Source: Thalassospira xiamenensis M-5 = DSM 17429
Lineage (GTDB): Bacteria > Pseudomonadota > Alphaproteobacteria > Rhodospirillales > Thalassospiraceae
Reading direction: 5' to 3'
Assembly: GCF_000300235.2 (NCBI RefSeq)
Contig: NZ_CP004388.1
Location: forward strand, 3,170,001 to 3,234,000
Length of the DNA stretch: 64,000 bases
The translations under genes and the position numbers were made by a program. Of the stretch, positions 26,589-34,316 are shown piece by piece (position 1 is the first letter of the stretch; each line of letters opens with the position of its first letter). The notes beneath the pieces were generated by a model that was not told where the DNA came from, searched no databases, and saw nothing but the letters and a program-made list of their open reading frames with translations.

Positions 26589-27206
26589 ATGTCTCAAAAG
26601 GATCGACTTATCATTGGCATAACCGGCGCGTCCGGGGTGATTTACGGCATTCGTTTTTTACAGCTGCTGAAAAATTCGCCAATCGAGACCCACCTGATCC
26701 TTTCAAAGGCGGCAGAGCGCACAATCGCCTATGAAACCGATTTTAAAATCCGCGATATCAAAGAGTTGGCAGATGTTGTCCATGACAATGCGGATATCGG
26801 TGCCTCAATCGCATCCGGTTCTTTTCGCGCACGCGGCATGGTCATCGCCCCCTGCTCGATGAAGTCTCTAGCCGAGGTCGCAAGCGGAGTCGCAGACAAT
26901 CTGATCGCACGTGCCGCCGATGTGATGCTCAAGGAACGCCGCCGACTGGTTTTGATGGCGCGTGAAACGCCTTTGCATGCCGGCCACATCCGCAATATGG
27001 CACTGGCGACTGAAAACGGTGCGATCATTGCCCCGCCGGTTCCCGCCTTCTATGCGCGCCCGCAATCGCTTGATGAAATGGTCACGCAAAGCTGCGGCCG
27101 GGTCCTTGATCTGTTTGATATCGATCTTCCGGAAACGGCCCGCTGGGGCGACACGGACGCCGAAAACCACATCCCGGTCACCGGCAAACCGCGCAAGACG
27201 GATTAA
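26589..27206 (+). CDS. ubiX: Flavin prenyltransferase UbiX
   Basis: 205 residues from the ATG at 26589; a GTG at 26568 would add seven. The FMN-binding start IIGITGASGVIYGIRFLQLL and the segments VIAPCSMKSLAEVASGVADN and RETPLHAGHIRNM are diagnostic. It attaches a dimethylallyl group to FMN to make the prenylated flavin used by UbiD-type decarboxylases in ubiquinone synthesis. No ubiD is adjacent; the COQ9-like and ABC1 kinase genes elsewhere in the window belong to the same pathway. Its stop overlaps the convergent neighbour by four bases. Confidence 0.93.
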   Translation: MSQKDRLIIGITGASGVIYGIRFLQLLKNSPIETHLILSKAAERTIAYETDFKIRDIKELADVVHDNADIGASIASGSFRARGMVIAPCSMKSLAEVASGVADNLIARAADVMLKERRRLVLMARETPLHAGHIRNMALATENGAIIAPPVPAFYARPQSLDEMVTQSCGRVLDLFDIDLPETARWGDTDAENHIPVTGKPRKTD

Positions 27207-27694
27207 GCTATCAGGCCGCCCTGCGCCTTCGGACTTAACTTCATGCAGGCGCAAAGCTGTTCCAGCGCAGCATCGCATTCCGACTGGCTCATCTTAAAGC
27301 GGGTCGGCGATAGATAGGCCCGTGCCGGTGCCATCGGATCACCGGCCGGGACGGTTTCAACGGCCTTGCACAGAAGTTCCTGTTCGATACGTTCGGCGGC
27401 AACTTCGTCATTCTTGACCTTGCCACGCAGTTTTTGCGCACTGCTCCAATCGGCATTGCGCAAAAAGCGACGGGTATTGCGCAACGGCACAATCACCTGT
27501 TCACGCCAGTCCCGCACCGCATTTTCAAGGGCGGATATGCTATGCGGTGCCTGCCCCTTCTGGCCAAGATAGAACATGAACAGCAACATGTTCACATCCA
27601 GATCACAACGTTCCTGCAATTCAAGACAAAGCGGCGCAACGCCGTCCCGTCCATACATCTCGACCGTAAAGGCCCAGACTTCCTCTGCGTTCAT
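27203..27694 (-). CDS. TIGR02444 family protein
   Basis: 163 residues from the ATG at 27694; a TTG at 27700 would add two. The N-terminal WAFTVEMYGRDGVAPLCLEL, DVNMLLFMFYLG and WREQVIVPLRNTRR match the TIGR02444/DUF2390 family of small cytosolic helical proteins without known function. It follows pfkA by 46 bp on the same strand, so the two are probably cotranscribed. Its 3' end overlaps the end of ubiX. Confidence 0.75.
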   Translation of the reverse strand: MNAEEVWAFTVEMYGRDGVAPLCLELQERCDLDVNMLLFMFYLGQKGQAPHSISALENAVRDWREQVIVPLRNTRRFLRNADWSSAQKLRGKVKNDEVAAERIEQELLCKAVETVPAGDPMAPARAYLSPTRFKMSQSECDAALEQLCACMKLSPKAQGGLIA

Positions 27695-27740
27695 ATCCAA
27701 CCTGTGCGTTTTTCGTTTTTATAAGCGTGCGATCTTTTGA

Positions 27741-28847
27741 TCAGACCGTCTTTGCCGTCCGCGCTGTTTCTGGCGGATGCCCCAGATAGGCACCAAGCCC
27801 TTTTGCGGTCGATACCATGGTTCCCTTGGTATCGACAAGACGCGGCCCGACAATCACATCGGCCATCGCAACATCAATCACCTTGCGCTTTGACCAGGCG
27901 ACGACACGATCAAACCTTTTCTGCGCAATCAGGTCCACCGCATGCACCCCGAAGGCCGATGCAATGACCCGGTCGCGCGGCGATGGAATCCCGCCGCGCT
28001 GCACATGGCCCAGCACGGTCACACGGGTTTCCCAGCCGGTTCGTGCGCCCAACTCATCGGCCAACCAATGCCCGATCCCGCCATAACGTATTTTCTGACC
28101 ATCATCCCCTTGCGTCACCGCCGCACCGTCATCGCGTTTTACGGCCTCGGCAACGATCACCAATGCATGATTGCGTCCACGCTTGCGGATATTCAGACAA
28201 TGTTCGGTCAGGGCATCCAGATCGTAATCCATTTCCGGGATCAGGATCGCATCCGCCCCACCGGCGACCCCGGCAAAAAGGGCAATATGCCCGGCATCGC
28301 GCCCCATGACTTCAAGGATCATGATGCGGTCATGGGATGCGGCTGTCGGCTGCAACCGGTCAAGTGCCTCGACCGCCACATTGACCGCCGTGGTAAAGCC
28401 GACGGAATATTCCGTCAGTGCCAGATCATTATCGATGGTTTTGGGGATACCCACCAGATTGATGCCACCCATTTCGGCCAACCGATGCAGGATCGCCATA
28501 CTGCCATCCCCGCCAACCCCGATCAGGGCATCAAGGCCAAGCTTGTGATACCCGGCAATCACATCGGCGGATCGGTCGGCAAAACTGCCATCAGGCATCG
28601 GATAATGGAACGGATCCCCCTTATTCACGGTGCCAAGAATCGTACCGCCCAAACGCAGCATTCCGTCATTATTGACGTAATCGTTCAGATCAATGGCCTG
28701 CGGCGGGTCCTGCATCAAACCGTGCGTCCCCTGCCGGATGCCAACCACGTCCCAGCCATAACCAAGTACCGCACGGCGTACAACCGCCAGAATAACCGCA
28801 TTCAGGCCCGCGCAATCGCCGCCACTGGTCAGAATTCCGATCCGCAT
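27741..28847 (-). CDS. 6-phosphofructokinase
   Basis: 368 residues. Motifs in order: ILTSGGDCAGLNAVI, GGDGSM (residues 112-117), PKTIDND (135-141, catalytic Asp), MGRDAGHIA, and GHVQRGG. It phosphorylates fructose 6-phosphate in glycolysis. In this family ATP enzymes usually have Gly at both diagnostic sites and pyrophosphate enzymes Asp and Lys. Here the sites are Gly (GGDGS) and Lys (PKTID), the mixed group III pattern, which I recall as usually ATP-dependent. The phosphate donor should therefore be called uncertain. It is divergent from a YdcH-like gene. Confidence 0.9.
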   Translation of the reverse strand: MRIGILTSGGDCAGLNAVILAVVRRAVLGYGWDVVGIRQGTHGLMQDPPQAIDLNDYVNNDGMLRLGGTILGTVNKGDPFHYPMPDGSFADRSADVIAGYHKLGLDALIGVGGDGSMAILHRLAEMGGINLVGIPKTIDNDLALTEYSVGFTTAVNVAVEALDRLQPTAASHDRIMILEVMGRDAGHIALFAGVAGGADAILIPEMDYDLDALTEHCLNIRKRGRNHALVIVAEAVKRDDGAAVTQGDDGQKIRYGGIGHWLADELGARTGWETRVTVLGHVQRGGIPSPRDRVIASAFGVHAVDLIAQKRFDRVVAWSKRKVIDVAMADVIVGPRLVDTKGTMVSTAKGLGAYLGHPPETARTAKTV

Positions 28848-28967
28848 CCGTATCCTCCGTCCTATCCGATCTTGCTTAACAAAGCAGATTACAAATCATA
28901 TGGGTTGCCAACCCGAATTCTGATAGTATTACAGGCTCTTCGCGTCGCTAACCAAGCTGGATCAAAA

Positions 28968-29174
28968 ATGGACGAAATCAATCAGATCGCGGTTGAAAAA
29001 AGACTGCTGTTTCTGCGCGAGGAACATCGTGATCTCGATATCGCAATCGAACAACTGGCCCACGGGGCCCATCACGATCAGTTGCGGCTGGGGCGCATGA
29101 AAAAACGGAAACTCGCCCTAAAGGACGAGATTCTGTATCTCGAGTCGCAACTCGTACCCGACATTATCGCCTGA
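28968..29174 (+). CDS. YdcH-like small protein (DUF465), second copy
   Basis: 68 residues. EKRLLFLREEHRDLDIAIEQ followed by LRLGRMKKRKLALKDEI is the DUF465 pattern in a clearer form than the copy at 26309; the two are paralogues but not near-identical. It is a small charged two-helix protein of unknown function. The gene is divergent from pfkA and about 75 bp from the convergent degenerate GGDEF gene. A weak hairpin (GGTGTT / AACACC, 29185-29204) follows. Confidence 0.82.
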   Translation: MDEINQIAVEKRLLFLREEHRDLDIAIEQLAHGAHHDQLRLGRMKKRKLALKDEILYLESQLVPDIIA

Positions 29175-29249
29175 TAAACAATCCGGTGTTTCCGGCAGAA
29201 CACCCCTTTTGGAAAGACACGAGCGGCACGGCAGGACGCCGTTCTCGCC

Positions 29250-30092
29250 TCAAAGACCGCTTGGAATACGTTGTAATTGCGCTGATTTCATTTCTTTTTC
29301 AGCACGCAGGGCATAATCGACAGATACCAACGCTTCTTCGGCGGTTTCCCCCGATTTGACGTGATAAATGCCAAAAACCGGAACGATGGTGATGTATTTT
29401 CCGTTCCAGAAATAAGGATGCTTTCTTAGCCGACGTGTAATTGCGTCTGCCCGCTGCCAGGCATCCTGTTCATCCATGTTGTAAAGCAACGCGATAAAAT
29501 CGTTGCAGCCAAGATATCCGACCTGATGGGGCGGCATGATGAATTCGGTAATCGTGCGATACAAAAAGGTAAACACCCCTTCCTTGCATCCATGACCGTG
29601 CCGCTGCAACACATCATCAAGATTGGCAATCTCGCACAGCAACAGCGCGCGTGTCGTTCGATCCGATCCAACCAGCACCATTTCATTTTCAACAATCTGC
29701 ATGAAACTGGTGCGGCTTAACGCGCCGGTAAATGGATCACGCCCTTCTGCGCGGGCCAGTTCGACCTGATGACGCTGCAATTCGCTCAGATGGTCCGAAA
29801 GCCCGTTAACGCGCAGCATCAAACGCGAAATCGCCCGTTCCACAGCCGGGGTCACCTGTTCATCAGGAATGCCCAGAACATCGGCAATGTCGTGGATGTT
29901 CGCGGTAACAGCCGGTTCGGCATTCAGGATATCGCGATTGACGATATCAACCTGATGCTGATCGGGGTCAGGCGCACCTTTTTTGCGCACCGACCTGCCA
30001 TAGGTGTACGCGGCATAGGGATTGGATGGATACCGTCCATCGCCCGCCCCCATTGATGACGGTGTGGCGGCACCGGGTCTGGTGACTTTCAT
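29250..30092 (-). CDS. Degenerate GGDEF-domain protein
   Basis: 280 residues from the ATG at 30092, behind GAGAGGG; an upstream start would add 16. An N-terminal disordered, Pro/Gly-rich part precedes a helical segment and then a GGDEF-like fold from about residue 120 (DPFTGALSRTSF corresponds to the family's DPLTGLPNR). The active-site motif reads GCNDF instead of GGDEF, and no RxxD inhibitory site is seen. It is probably not a working diguanylate cyclase. It may act as a GTP or c-di-GMP sensor or a scaffold; this is inference. It has no membrane segment. Confidence 0.75.
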   Translation of the reverse strand: MKVTRPGAATPSSMGAGDGRYPSNPYAAYTYGRSVRKKGAPDPDQHQVDIVNRDILNAEPAVTANIHDIADVLGIPDEQVTPAVERAISRLMLRVNGLSDHLSELQRHQVELARAEGRDPFTGALSRTSFMQIVENEMVLVGSDRTTRALLLCEIANLDDVLQRHGHGCKEGVFTFLYRTITEFIMPPHQVGYLGCNDFIALLYNMDEQDAWQRADAITRRLRKHPYFWNGKYITIVPVFGIYHVKSGETAEEALVSVDYALRAEKEMKSAQLQRIPSGL

Positions 30093-30224
30093 GTCTGCCC
30101 TCTCTTGTGCTACCTGCACAGAGACAAAAATTAAGATCAAAAACTATAAACCCAAAATACTTATACTTCACTTAAATTATCAACTGTAAGCAAGGATAGT
30201 ATCCCTACCCTTATAGCTACCCCT

Positions 30225-30258
30225 GCGCAATATTGCGCGCCGCGCAGAATGCTGCGCG
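30225..30258. promoter_or_regulatory. Two back-to-back palindromes upstream of the purE promoter
   Basis: GCGCAATATTGCGC (30225-30238) is a perfect 14-bp palindrome. CGCGCAG-AATG-CTGCGCG (30241-30258) is a perfect 7-bp inverted repeat. They end 30 bp before the purE -35 element and have no T run, so operators are more likely than terminators. Confidence 0.45.
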
Positions 30259-30288
30259 AAACGATGTCATATCGCGCCATTGGCGGGC

Positions 30289-30316
30289 TTGCATGATCAC
30301 CCTTCCTGCCTATAAT
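30289..30316 (+). promoter_or_regulatory. Promoter of purE
   Basis: TTGCAT (30289-30294) and consensus TATAAT (30311-30316) with a 16-base spacer, about 40 bp before the purE ATG. Confidence 0.7.
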
Positions 30317-30355
30317 GCGGGCCTTCTGATAACGCCCGAAAACGGAGCCGCCAGC

Positions 30356-30856
30356 ATGAGCGATCAAAGCCCGGTCATCGGCATTATCATGGGAAGCCAG
30401 TCTGACTGGGAAACCATGAAAAATGCAGCAGATGTCCTTGATGCGCTGCACGTCCCCTACGAAACCAAAATCGTATCAGCCCATCGCACCCCTGATCGCC
30501 TGTATGACTATGCCAAATCAGCAAAGTCGCGCGGCCTTAAGGTGATTATTGCCGGTGCTGGTGGTGCGGCCCACCTTCCGGGCATGGCCGCGGCCATGAC
30601 GCCGCTTCCGGTTCTCGGCGTTCCGGTACAAAGCCGCACGCTTAAGGGCCTTGATAGCCTTCTGTCGATCGTTCAGATGCCGGGCGGCGTTCCGGTCGGA
30701 ACACTGGCAATCGGTTCGGCCGGGGCCAAGAATGCCGGCCTGATGGCCGCCGGGATCATGGCACTGATGGATGATGCGCTCGCAGGACGTCTTGACGACT
30801 GGCGCGCACAGCAAACCGACGCGGTCGCCGAAGAACCGGTCGATCCCGCACCGTGA
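30356..30856 (+). CDS. purE: N5-carboxyaminoimidazole ribonucleotide mutase
   Basis: 166 residues from the ATG at 30356, behind GGAG and just after a strong promoter; the longer frame starting at 30233 begins upstream of that promoter. Hallmarks are [22 protein letters not shown] and [11 protein letters not shown]. It moves the carboxyl group of N5-CAIR to carbon 4 in purine synthesis, using the product of PurK, encoded next. A hairpin with five T separates the two genes. The class I (bacterial) form, normal length. Confidence 0.95.
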   Translation: MSDQSPVIGIIMGSQSDWETMKNAADVLDALHVPYETKIVSAHRTPDRLYDYAKSAKSRGLKVIIAGAGGAAHLPGMAAAMTPLPVLGVPVQSRTLKGLDSLLSIVQMPGGVPVGTLAIGSAGAKNAGLMAAGIMALMDDALAGRLDDWRAQQTDAVAEEPVDPAP

Positions 30857-30867
30857 CATGAATGAAG

Positions 30868-30892
30868 CGCGCCCGAACGGGCGCGTTTTTCT
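30868..30892 (+). terminator. Terminator between purE and purK
   Basis: CGCGCCC / GGGCGCG with a four-base loop followed by TTTTTCTTT, 11 bp after the purE stop. It could reduce purK expression relative to purE. Confidence 0.7.
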
Positions 30893-30956
30893 TTGGCATC
30901 ATTCAGGTCAATGATGCCCGCCCCAACCGGGGAATGTGAAGGAATTCGAGGAATAA

Positions 30957-32051
30957 ATGACGCAGGATTTCGCGACACGCATCATCGCACCGGGCAGCAC
31001 GATTGGCATCATGGGCAATGGCCAGCTTGGCCGGATGGCCGCCCTGTGCGCTGCCGAGCTTGGCTATAAGGTTCATGTTTTCGGCCCCGGCACAGACAGC
31101 CCGACCGAACAGGTCTGTGCCAAGGCAACAATTGCCGATTACACCGATCTCGATGCGCTTCGTGCCTTTGCCGCCGATGTTGATGTCGTGACGTTTGAAT
31201 TTGAAAACGTGCCGCATGACAGCGTGAAACTGTTATCCGAACTGGTGCCTGTCCGTCCGGGCTGGAAATGCCTGCATCTGTCGCAGAACCGTCTGCGTGA
31301 AAAGACTTTCTGCAATGAAAACGGCATCGGCACGGCACCTTTTGCCGCCGTCCGTTCGATTGCCGATCTTGAGGCCGCCGTTGCCAAACTTGGCCGCCCC
31401 GCCGTGCTTAAAACCACCGAAATGGGCTACGACGGCAAGGGTCAGGTCAAAATAACTGACGAAACCAGCCTTGCCGACGCATGGACGGAAATGAACGGTG
31501 CCGAGGCCATCCTCGAAGGATTCATCTCGTTCGAGCGTGAAATCTCGGTCATTGTCGCGCGCGGGGTCAAGGGGGACACCGCCTGCTTCTGCCCGGTTGA
31601 AAATGTGCATACCAATCACATTCTTGATGTCACCATCGCCCCGGCGAAAATTCCCGCCGATCTTGCCCGAAAGGCCGAGGACATCGCCACCCGTCTGGTC
31701 GAGGCGATGGAATTTGTCGGGTTGCTGGCGGTCGAGATGTTTGTGACCACTGATGGCGACGTTCTGGTAAACGAAGTTGCCCCGCGTCCGCACAATTCCG
31801 GCCACTGGACGATTGATGCCTGTGTCACCAGCCAGTTCGAACAGTTCATCCGTGCTGTTTGCGGATTGCCGTTGGGCAATCCGGCCCACCATTCAAATGC
31901 CCGGATGAAGAACCTTCTGGGCCATGACATTGATGACTGGCAGGCAATTTTGGCCGAGCCGGATGCAAAACTGCACCTTTATGGCAAGGCCGAAGCCAAA
32001 GCCGGGCGCAAGATGGGCCATATCACCTGGGTTCTGCCCAAAGAGGACTGA
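30957..32051 (+). CDS. purK: 5-(carboxyamino)imidazole ribonucleotide synthase
   Basis: 364 residues, an ATP-grasp enzyme. IGIMGNGQLGRMAALCAAEL opens the N-terminal preATP-grasp domain, KTTEMGYDGKGQ is the ATP-binding loop, and VNEVAPRPHNSGHWTIDAC is the catalytic end. It makes N5-CAIR from AIR, bicarbonate and ATP for PurE. The ATG lies 100 bp after purE, past a terminator, so expression needs read-through or its own promoter. A terminator follows it. Normal family length. Confidence 0.95.
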   Translation: MTQDFATRIIAPGSTIGIMGNGQLGRMAALCAAELGYKVHVFGPGTDSPTEQVCAKATIADYTDLDALRAFAADVDVVTFEFENVPHDSVKLLSELVPVRPGWKCLHLSQNRLREKTFCNENGIGTAPFAAVRSIADLEAAVAKLGRPAVLKTTEMGYDGKGQVKITDETSLADAWTEMNGAEAILEGFISFEREISVIVARGVKGDTACFCPVENVHTNHILDVTIAPAKIPADLARKAEDIATRLVEAMEFVGLLAVEMFVTTDGDVLVNEVAPRPHNSGHWTIDACVTSQFEQFIRAVCGLPLGNPAHHSNARMKNLLGHDIDDWQAILAEPDAKLHLYGKAEAKAGRKMGHITWVLPKED

Positions 32052-32076
32052 TATCCATCCGAGTGCAATTTATGCC

Positions 32077-32112
32077 AATGCCCCGAACCATGCTGGTTTC
32101 GGGGCATTTTTC
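32077..32112 (+). terminator. Terminator after purK
   Basis: Perfect 11-bp stem AATGCCCCGAA / TTCGGGGCATT followed by TTTTC. Confidence 0.8.
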
Positions 32113-32215
32113 ATTGGATCACAGATGCTTCGCCCGGCAGGCAGTTTCTTCCTGCCAAACTGGCATTGCGCTTGCTGATATCCCGTCAGGAAATACTTTT
32201 CGGGTAACAGGCGTG

Positions 32216-32863
32216 ATGAAAAAACTTCTTCTCATCCTTGCAGTCATAACCGGCTTTGCATCAGCCACCGGCACAAATAACGCCGCCCACGCCGCACCGG
32301 GGGCCGCGGGTTTCCCGGATGTACTGCAAGGCGACCAGCTTCGGTTTGGCAATATGATTGTCGAACTGTTTGGCATCCGCGCCCCGCGACCGGGCATGAT
32401 CTGCCGGGCAGGCAGTGTCGAGTTTCAATGCGGGGCCGCCGCCGCACAGGCACTTGACCGCATCATTGAAAATTATGCCGTCGCCTGCCAGCAGGTTTCA
32501 GATTCCCAGCTATTCCCGATGCTGACCGAATGCCGCATGGGTCAGACCGACATCAACCGTTTGCTGCTGCGCGCGGGTTGGGCAATTGTCGATATGAACA
32601 GTTGCGATGGCAACCCGAACTGCCTGACCTATCTGGGGGATCAGGCCCATGCCAAGGAAAACCGCAAAGGCATGTGGATGGGTGACCTGCCCTATGAACT
32701 GGTTGCATTGGCCGCCAAACCAAAGCCGATTGATATCGACAACGCCAATGGCGAAACGGAAGTCGCCAACGACAACGGTGCACCGTTCAGCATCAATCTT
32801 GCCGCCGAAATGGAACAGGCGAACAAGCCCGACACGACGCTTCTGAGCTTTCTGATGCGCTAG
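32216..32863 (+). CDS. Exported SNase-like (thermonuclease-fold) protein
   Basis: 215 residues from the ATG at 32216. The signal peptide MKKLLLILAVITGFASATG has likely cleavage after AHA. The rest follows the staphylococcal-nuclease OB fold: VELFGIRAPRPGMICR, CGAAAAQALDRII, INRLLLRAGWAIV and AKENRKGMWMG. In active enzymes the first motif is usually GIDAPE with a calcium-binding Asp; here it is GIRAP, so nuclease activity is doubtful. Six or more cysteines suggest disulfides in the periplasm. The C-terminal 45 residues are a polar tail. The last residues (LLSFLMR) are hydrophobic. Confidence 0.7.
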   Translation: MKKLLLILAVITGFASATGTNNAAHAAPGAAGFPDVLQGDQLRFGNMIVELFGIRAPRPGMICRAGSVEFQCGAAAAQALDRIIENYAVACQQVSDSQLFPMLTECRMGQTDINRLLLRAGWAIVDMNSCDGNPNCLTYLGDQAHAKENRKGMWMGDLPYELVALAAKPKPIDIDNANGETEVANDNGAPFSINLAAEMEQANKPDTTLLSFLMR

Positions 32864-32902
32864 ACGCAGTCACGCGCCTTGTCCCCAAAGTCCTCCCCAA
32901 CG

Positions 32903-32934
32903 CAAAACGCCGCCCGATGCAGGGCGGCGTTTTG
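32903..32934. terminator. Bidirectional terminator between the nuclease-like gene and coq9
   Basis: Perfect 13-bp stem CAAAACGCCGCCC / GGGCGGCGTTTTG with a six-base loop. Confidence 0.85.
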
Positions 32935-32959
32935 TCTATGGATATAAATCAGAGCCGGT

Positions 32960-33655
32960 CTATGCGCCGAACTGGCGACGGACCCGCCCCGGCGTTGGCA
33001 TGCATTTGGCCAGCTTCGCACCAAGCTTGAACGGGGTTGCCGCGAATTTCCCTGCCTTTTTAACCGTGCCGGTGATTTTCGGGATTTGCATGACATTGCC
33101 GATCCGGCGATCCAGAAAGACCCAGCTGTCTGCGTGACCTTCGGATTTGTCATCCAGCCAGTAGGCAAGTGTCGAACCATAAACCCCCGCCAGCAACATC
33201 CGTTTGGTGTACCAATTGTGATCGGTCGACGTATCACCGGCCGCGATCCACATCTTATCCACCGTGCCATGCGTCAGCTTAAGGCTAAGCGGGACGTTTT
33301 GCGGCAATGCCAGATAGGAAAGGGCTGCCCGCACCGTATCCTTTTCATGTTCCACCAGCGACAGTCGGGTTTTGACCGCAGTGGCAATCCGTTCGCGGAT
33401 TTTCATCGATGGCAGATCAAGCTCGTCGAGTTCCTCGACCATTTTGCGATCTGTCATCTCGACATAGGTAATGATGGCCTGACGAATGCCCCCGGGCAAA
33501 AGACGATCCACCTCGCCCGGTGCAAGTTCAAGGTCCTCGGCACCGCTGCGAAGGGCGGCCATGCTCCAGCCGTCAAACGGGATATGTTGAAGTGCCGCCG
33601 CAACCAGCGCCTCACGCTGCGTACGCAGGCGGTTCATGCTTTCGGAAACGGTCAT
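32960..33655 (-). CDS. COQ9-family ubiquinone biosynthesis protein
   Basis: 231 residues from the ATG at 33655, behind AGGAGG inside the end of def. The N-terminal TetR-like helical part (REALVAAALQHIPFDGWSMA) and the later DKMWIAAGDTSTDHNWYTKR and LAGVYGSTLAYWLDD are the COQ9 signature. COQ9 binds lipids and presents ubiquinone precursors to the hydroxylation step. The gene starts one base after the def stop codon and is therefore in the def operon. Confidence in the family is high; its role in this organism is inferred from mitochondrial COQ9. Confidence 0.88.
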   Translation of the reverse strand: MTVSESMNRLRTQREALVAAALQHIPFDGWSMAALRSGAEDLELAPGEVDRLLPGGIRQAIITYVEMTDRKMVEELDELDLPSMKIRERIATAVKTRLSLVEHEKDTVRAALSYLALPQNVPLSLKLTHGTVDKMWIAAGDTSTDHNWYTKRMLLAGVYGSTLAYWLDDKSEGHADSWVFLDRRIGNVMQIPKITGTVKKAGKFAATPFKLGAKLAKCMPTPGRVRRQFGA

Positions 33656-33656
33656 T

Positions 33657-34259
33657 TCAGGCCTCCTTGCTTTCGTCATTGGCACCATCATCGGAACTGT
33701 CAGCAGATGATGCCCCCTGTCTGAGGGGCGTCTCGGGCGGGTTGTCGCGCAACTCGTCGGCAAAGCCCAGCAACGTCATGTCTTCCATACGTTCGGGATA
33801 CATCACCCCGATCAAATGATCATATTCATGCTGAACCACGCGCGCATGGAATCCACCGGCAATGCGTTCAACATCCTTGCCATATTCATCTAACCCGCGG
33901 TAACGGATTTTGTTCCAGCGCGGCACCACGCCCTGCAACCCGGGAATCGAAAGGCATCCTTCCCAGCCATCAACGATTTCATCGCCAATCGCCTCTATTT
34001 CCGGATTGATCAGCACGCTTAACGGCACTTCCGCATCATCGGGATCATCGCTTTTGCGAAAGGCCGGGACATAAAAAACCATGATCGCCTTTGACTGAAA
34101 CACCTGCGGTGCCGCAAGGCCAACGCCTCCGGCATCCTTCATGGTGTCCTTCATATCCGCGATCAAACGCTGGATTTCTGGATCAAGCGGGTTTTCGACC
34201 TGGTCCGCGACCCTGCGCAGAACCGGGTGGCCCATCCGGGCAATTTTAAGGATCGACAT
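33657..34259 (-). CDS. def: Peptide deformylase
   Basis: 200 residues from the ATG at 34259 (MSILKIARMGHPVLRR); an upstream start at 34277 would add six. All three active-site motifs are present: GVGLAAPQ, EGCLSIPG with the metal Cys, and HEYDH with the two metal His and catalytic Glu. It removes the formyl group from new proteins. The C-terminus has a 30-residue acidic, Ser-rich extension. It directly precedes coq9. No fmt or priA-type neighbours are present, so it may be one of several deformylases. Confidence 0.93.
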   Translation of the reverse strand: MSILKIARMGHPVLRRVADQVENPLDPEIQRLIADMKDTMKDAGGVGLAAPQVFQSKAIMVFYVPAFRKSDDPDDAEVPLSVLINPEIEAIGDEIVDGWEGCLSIPGLQGVVPRWNKIRYRGLDEYGKDVERIAGGFHARVVQHEYDHLIGVMYPERMEDMTLLGFADELRDNPPETPLRQGASSADSSDDGANDESKEA

Positions 34260-34316
34260 GGCTCTATATCCAACCAAAACGCCCCGACTGTAAAGCCCCT
34301 ACGCATGATCCGCCGC

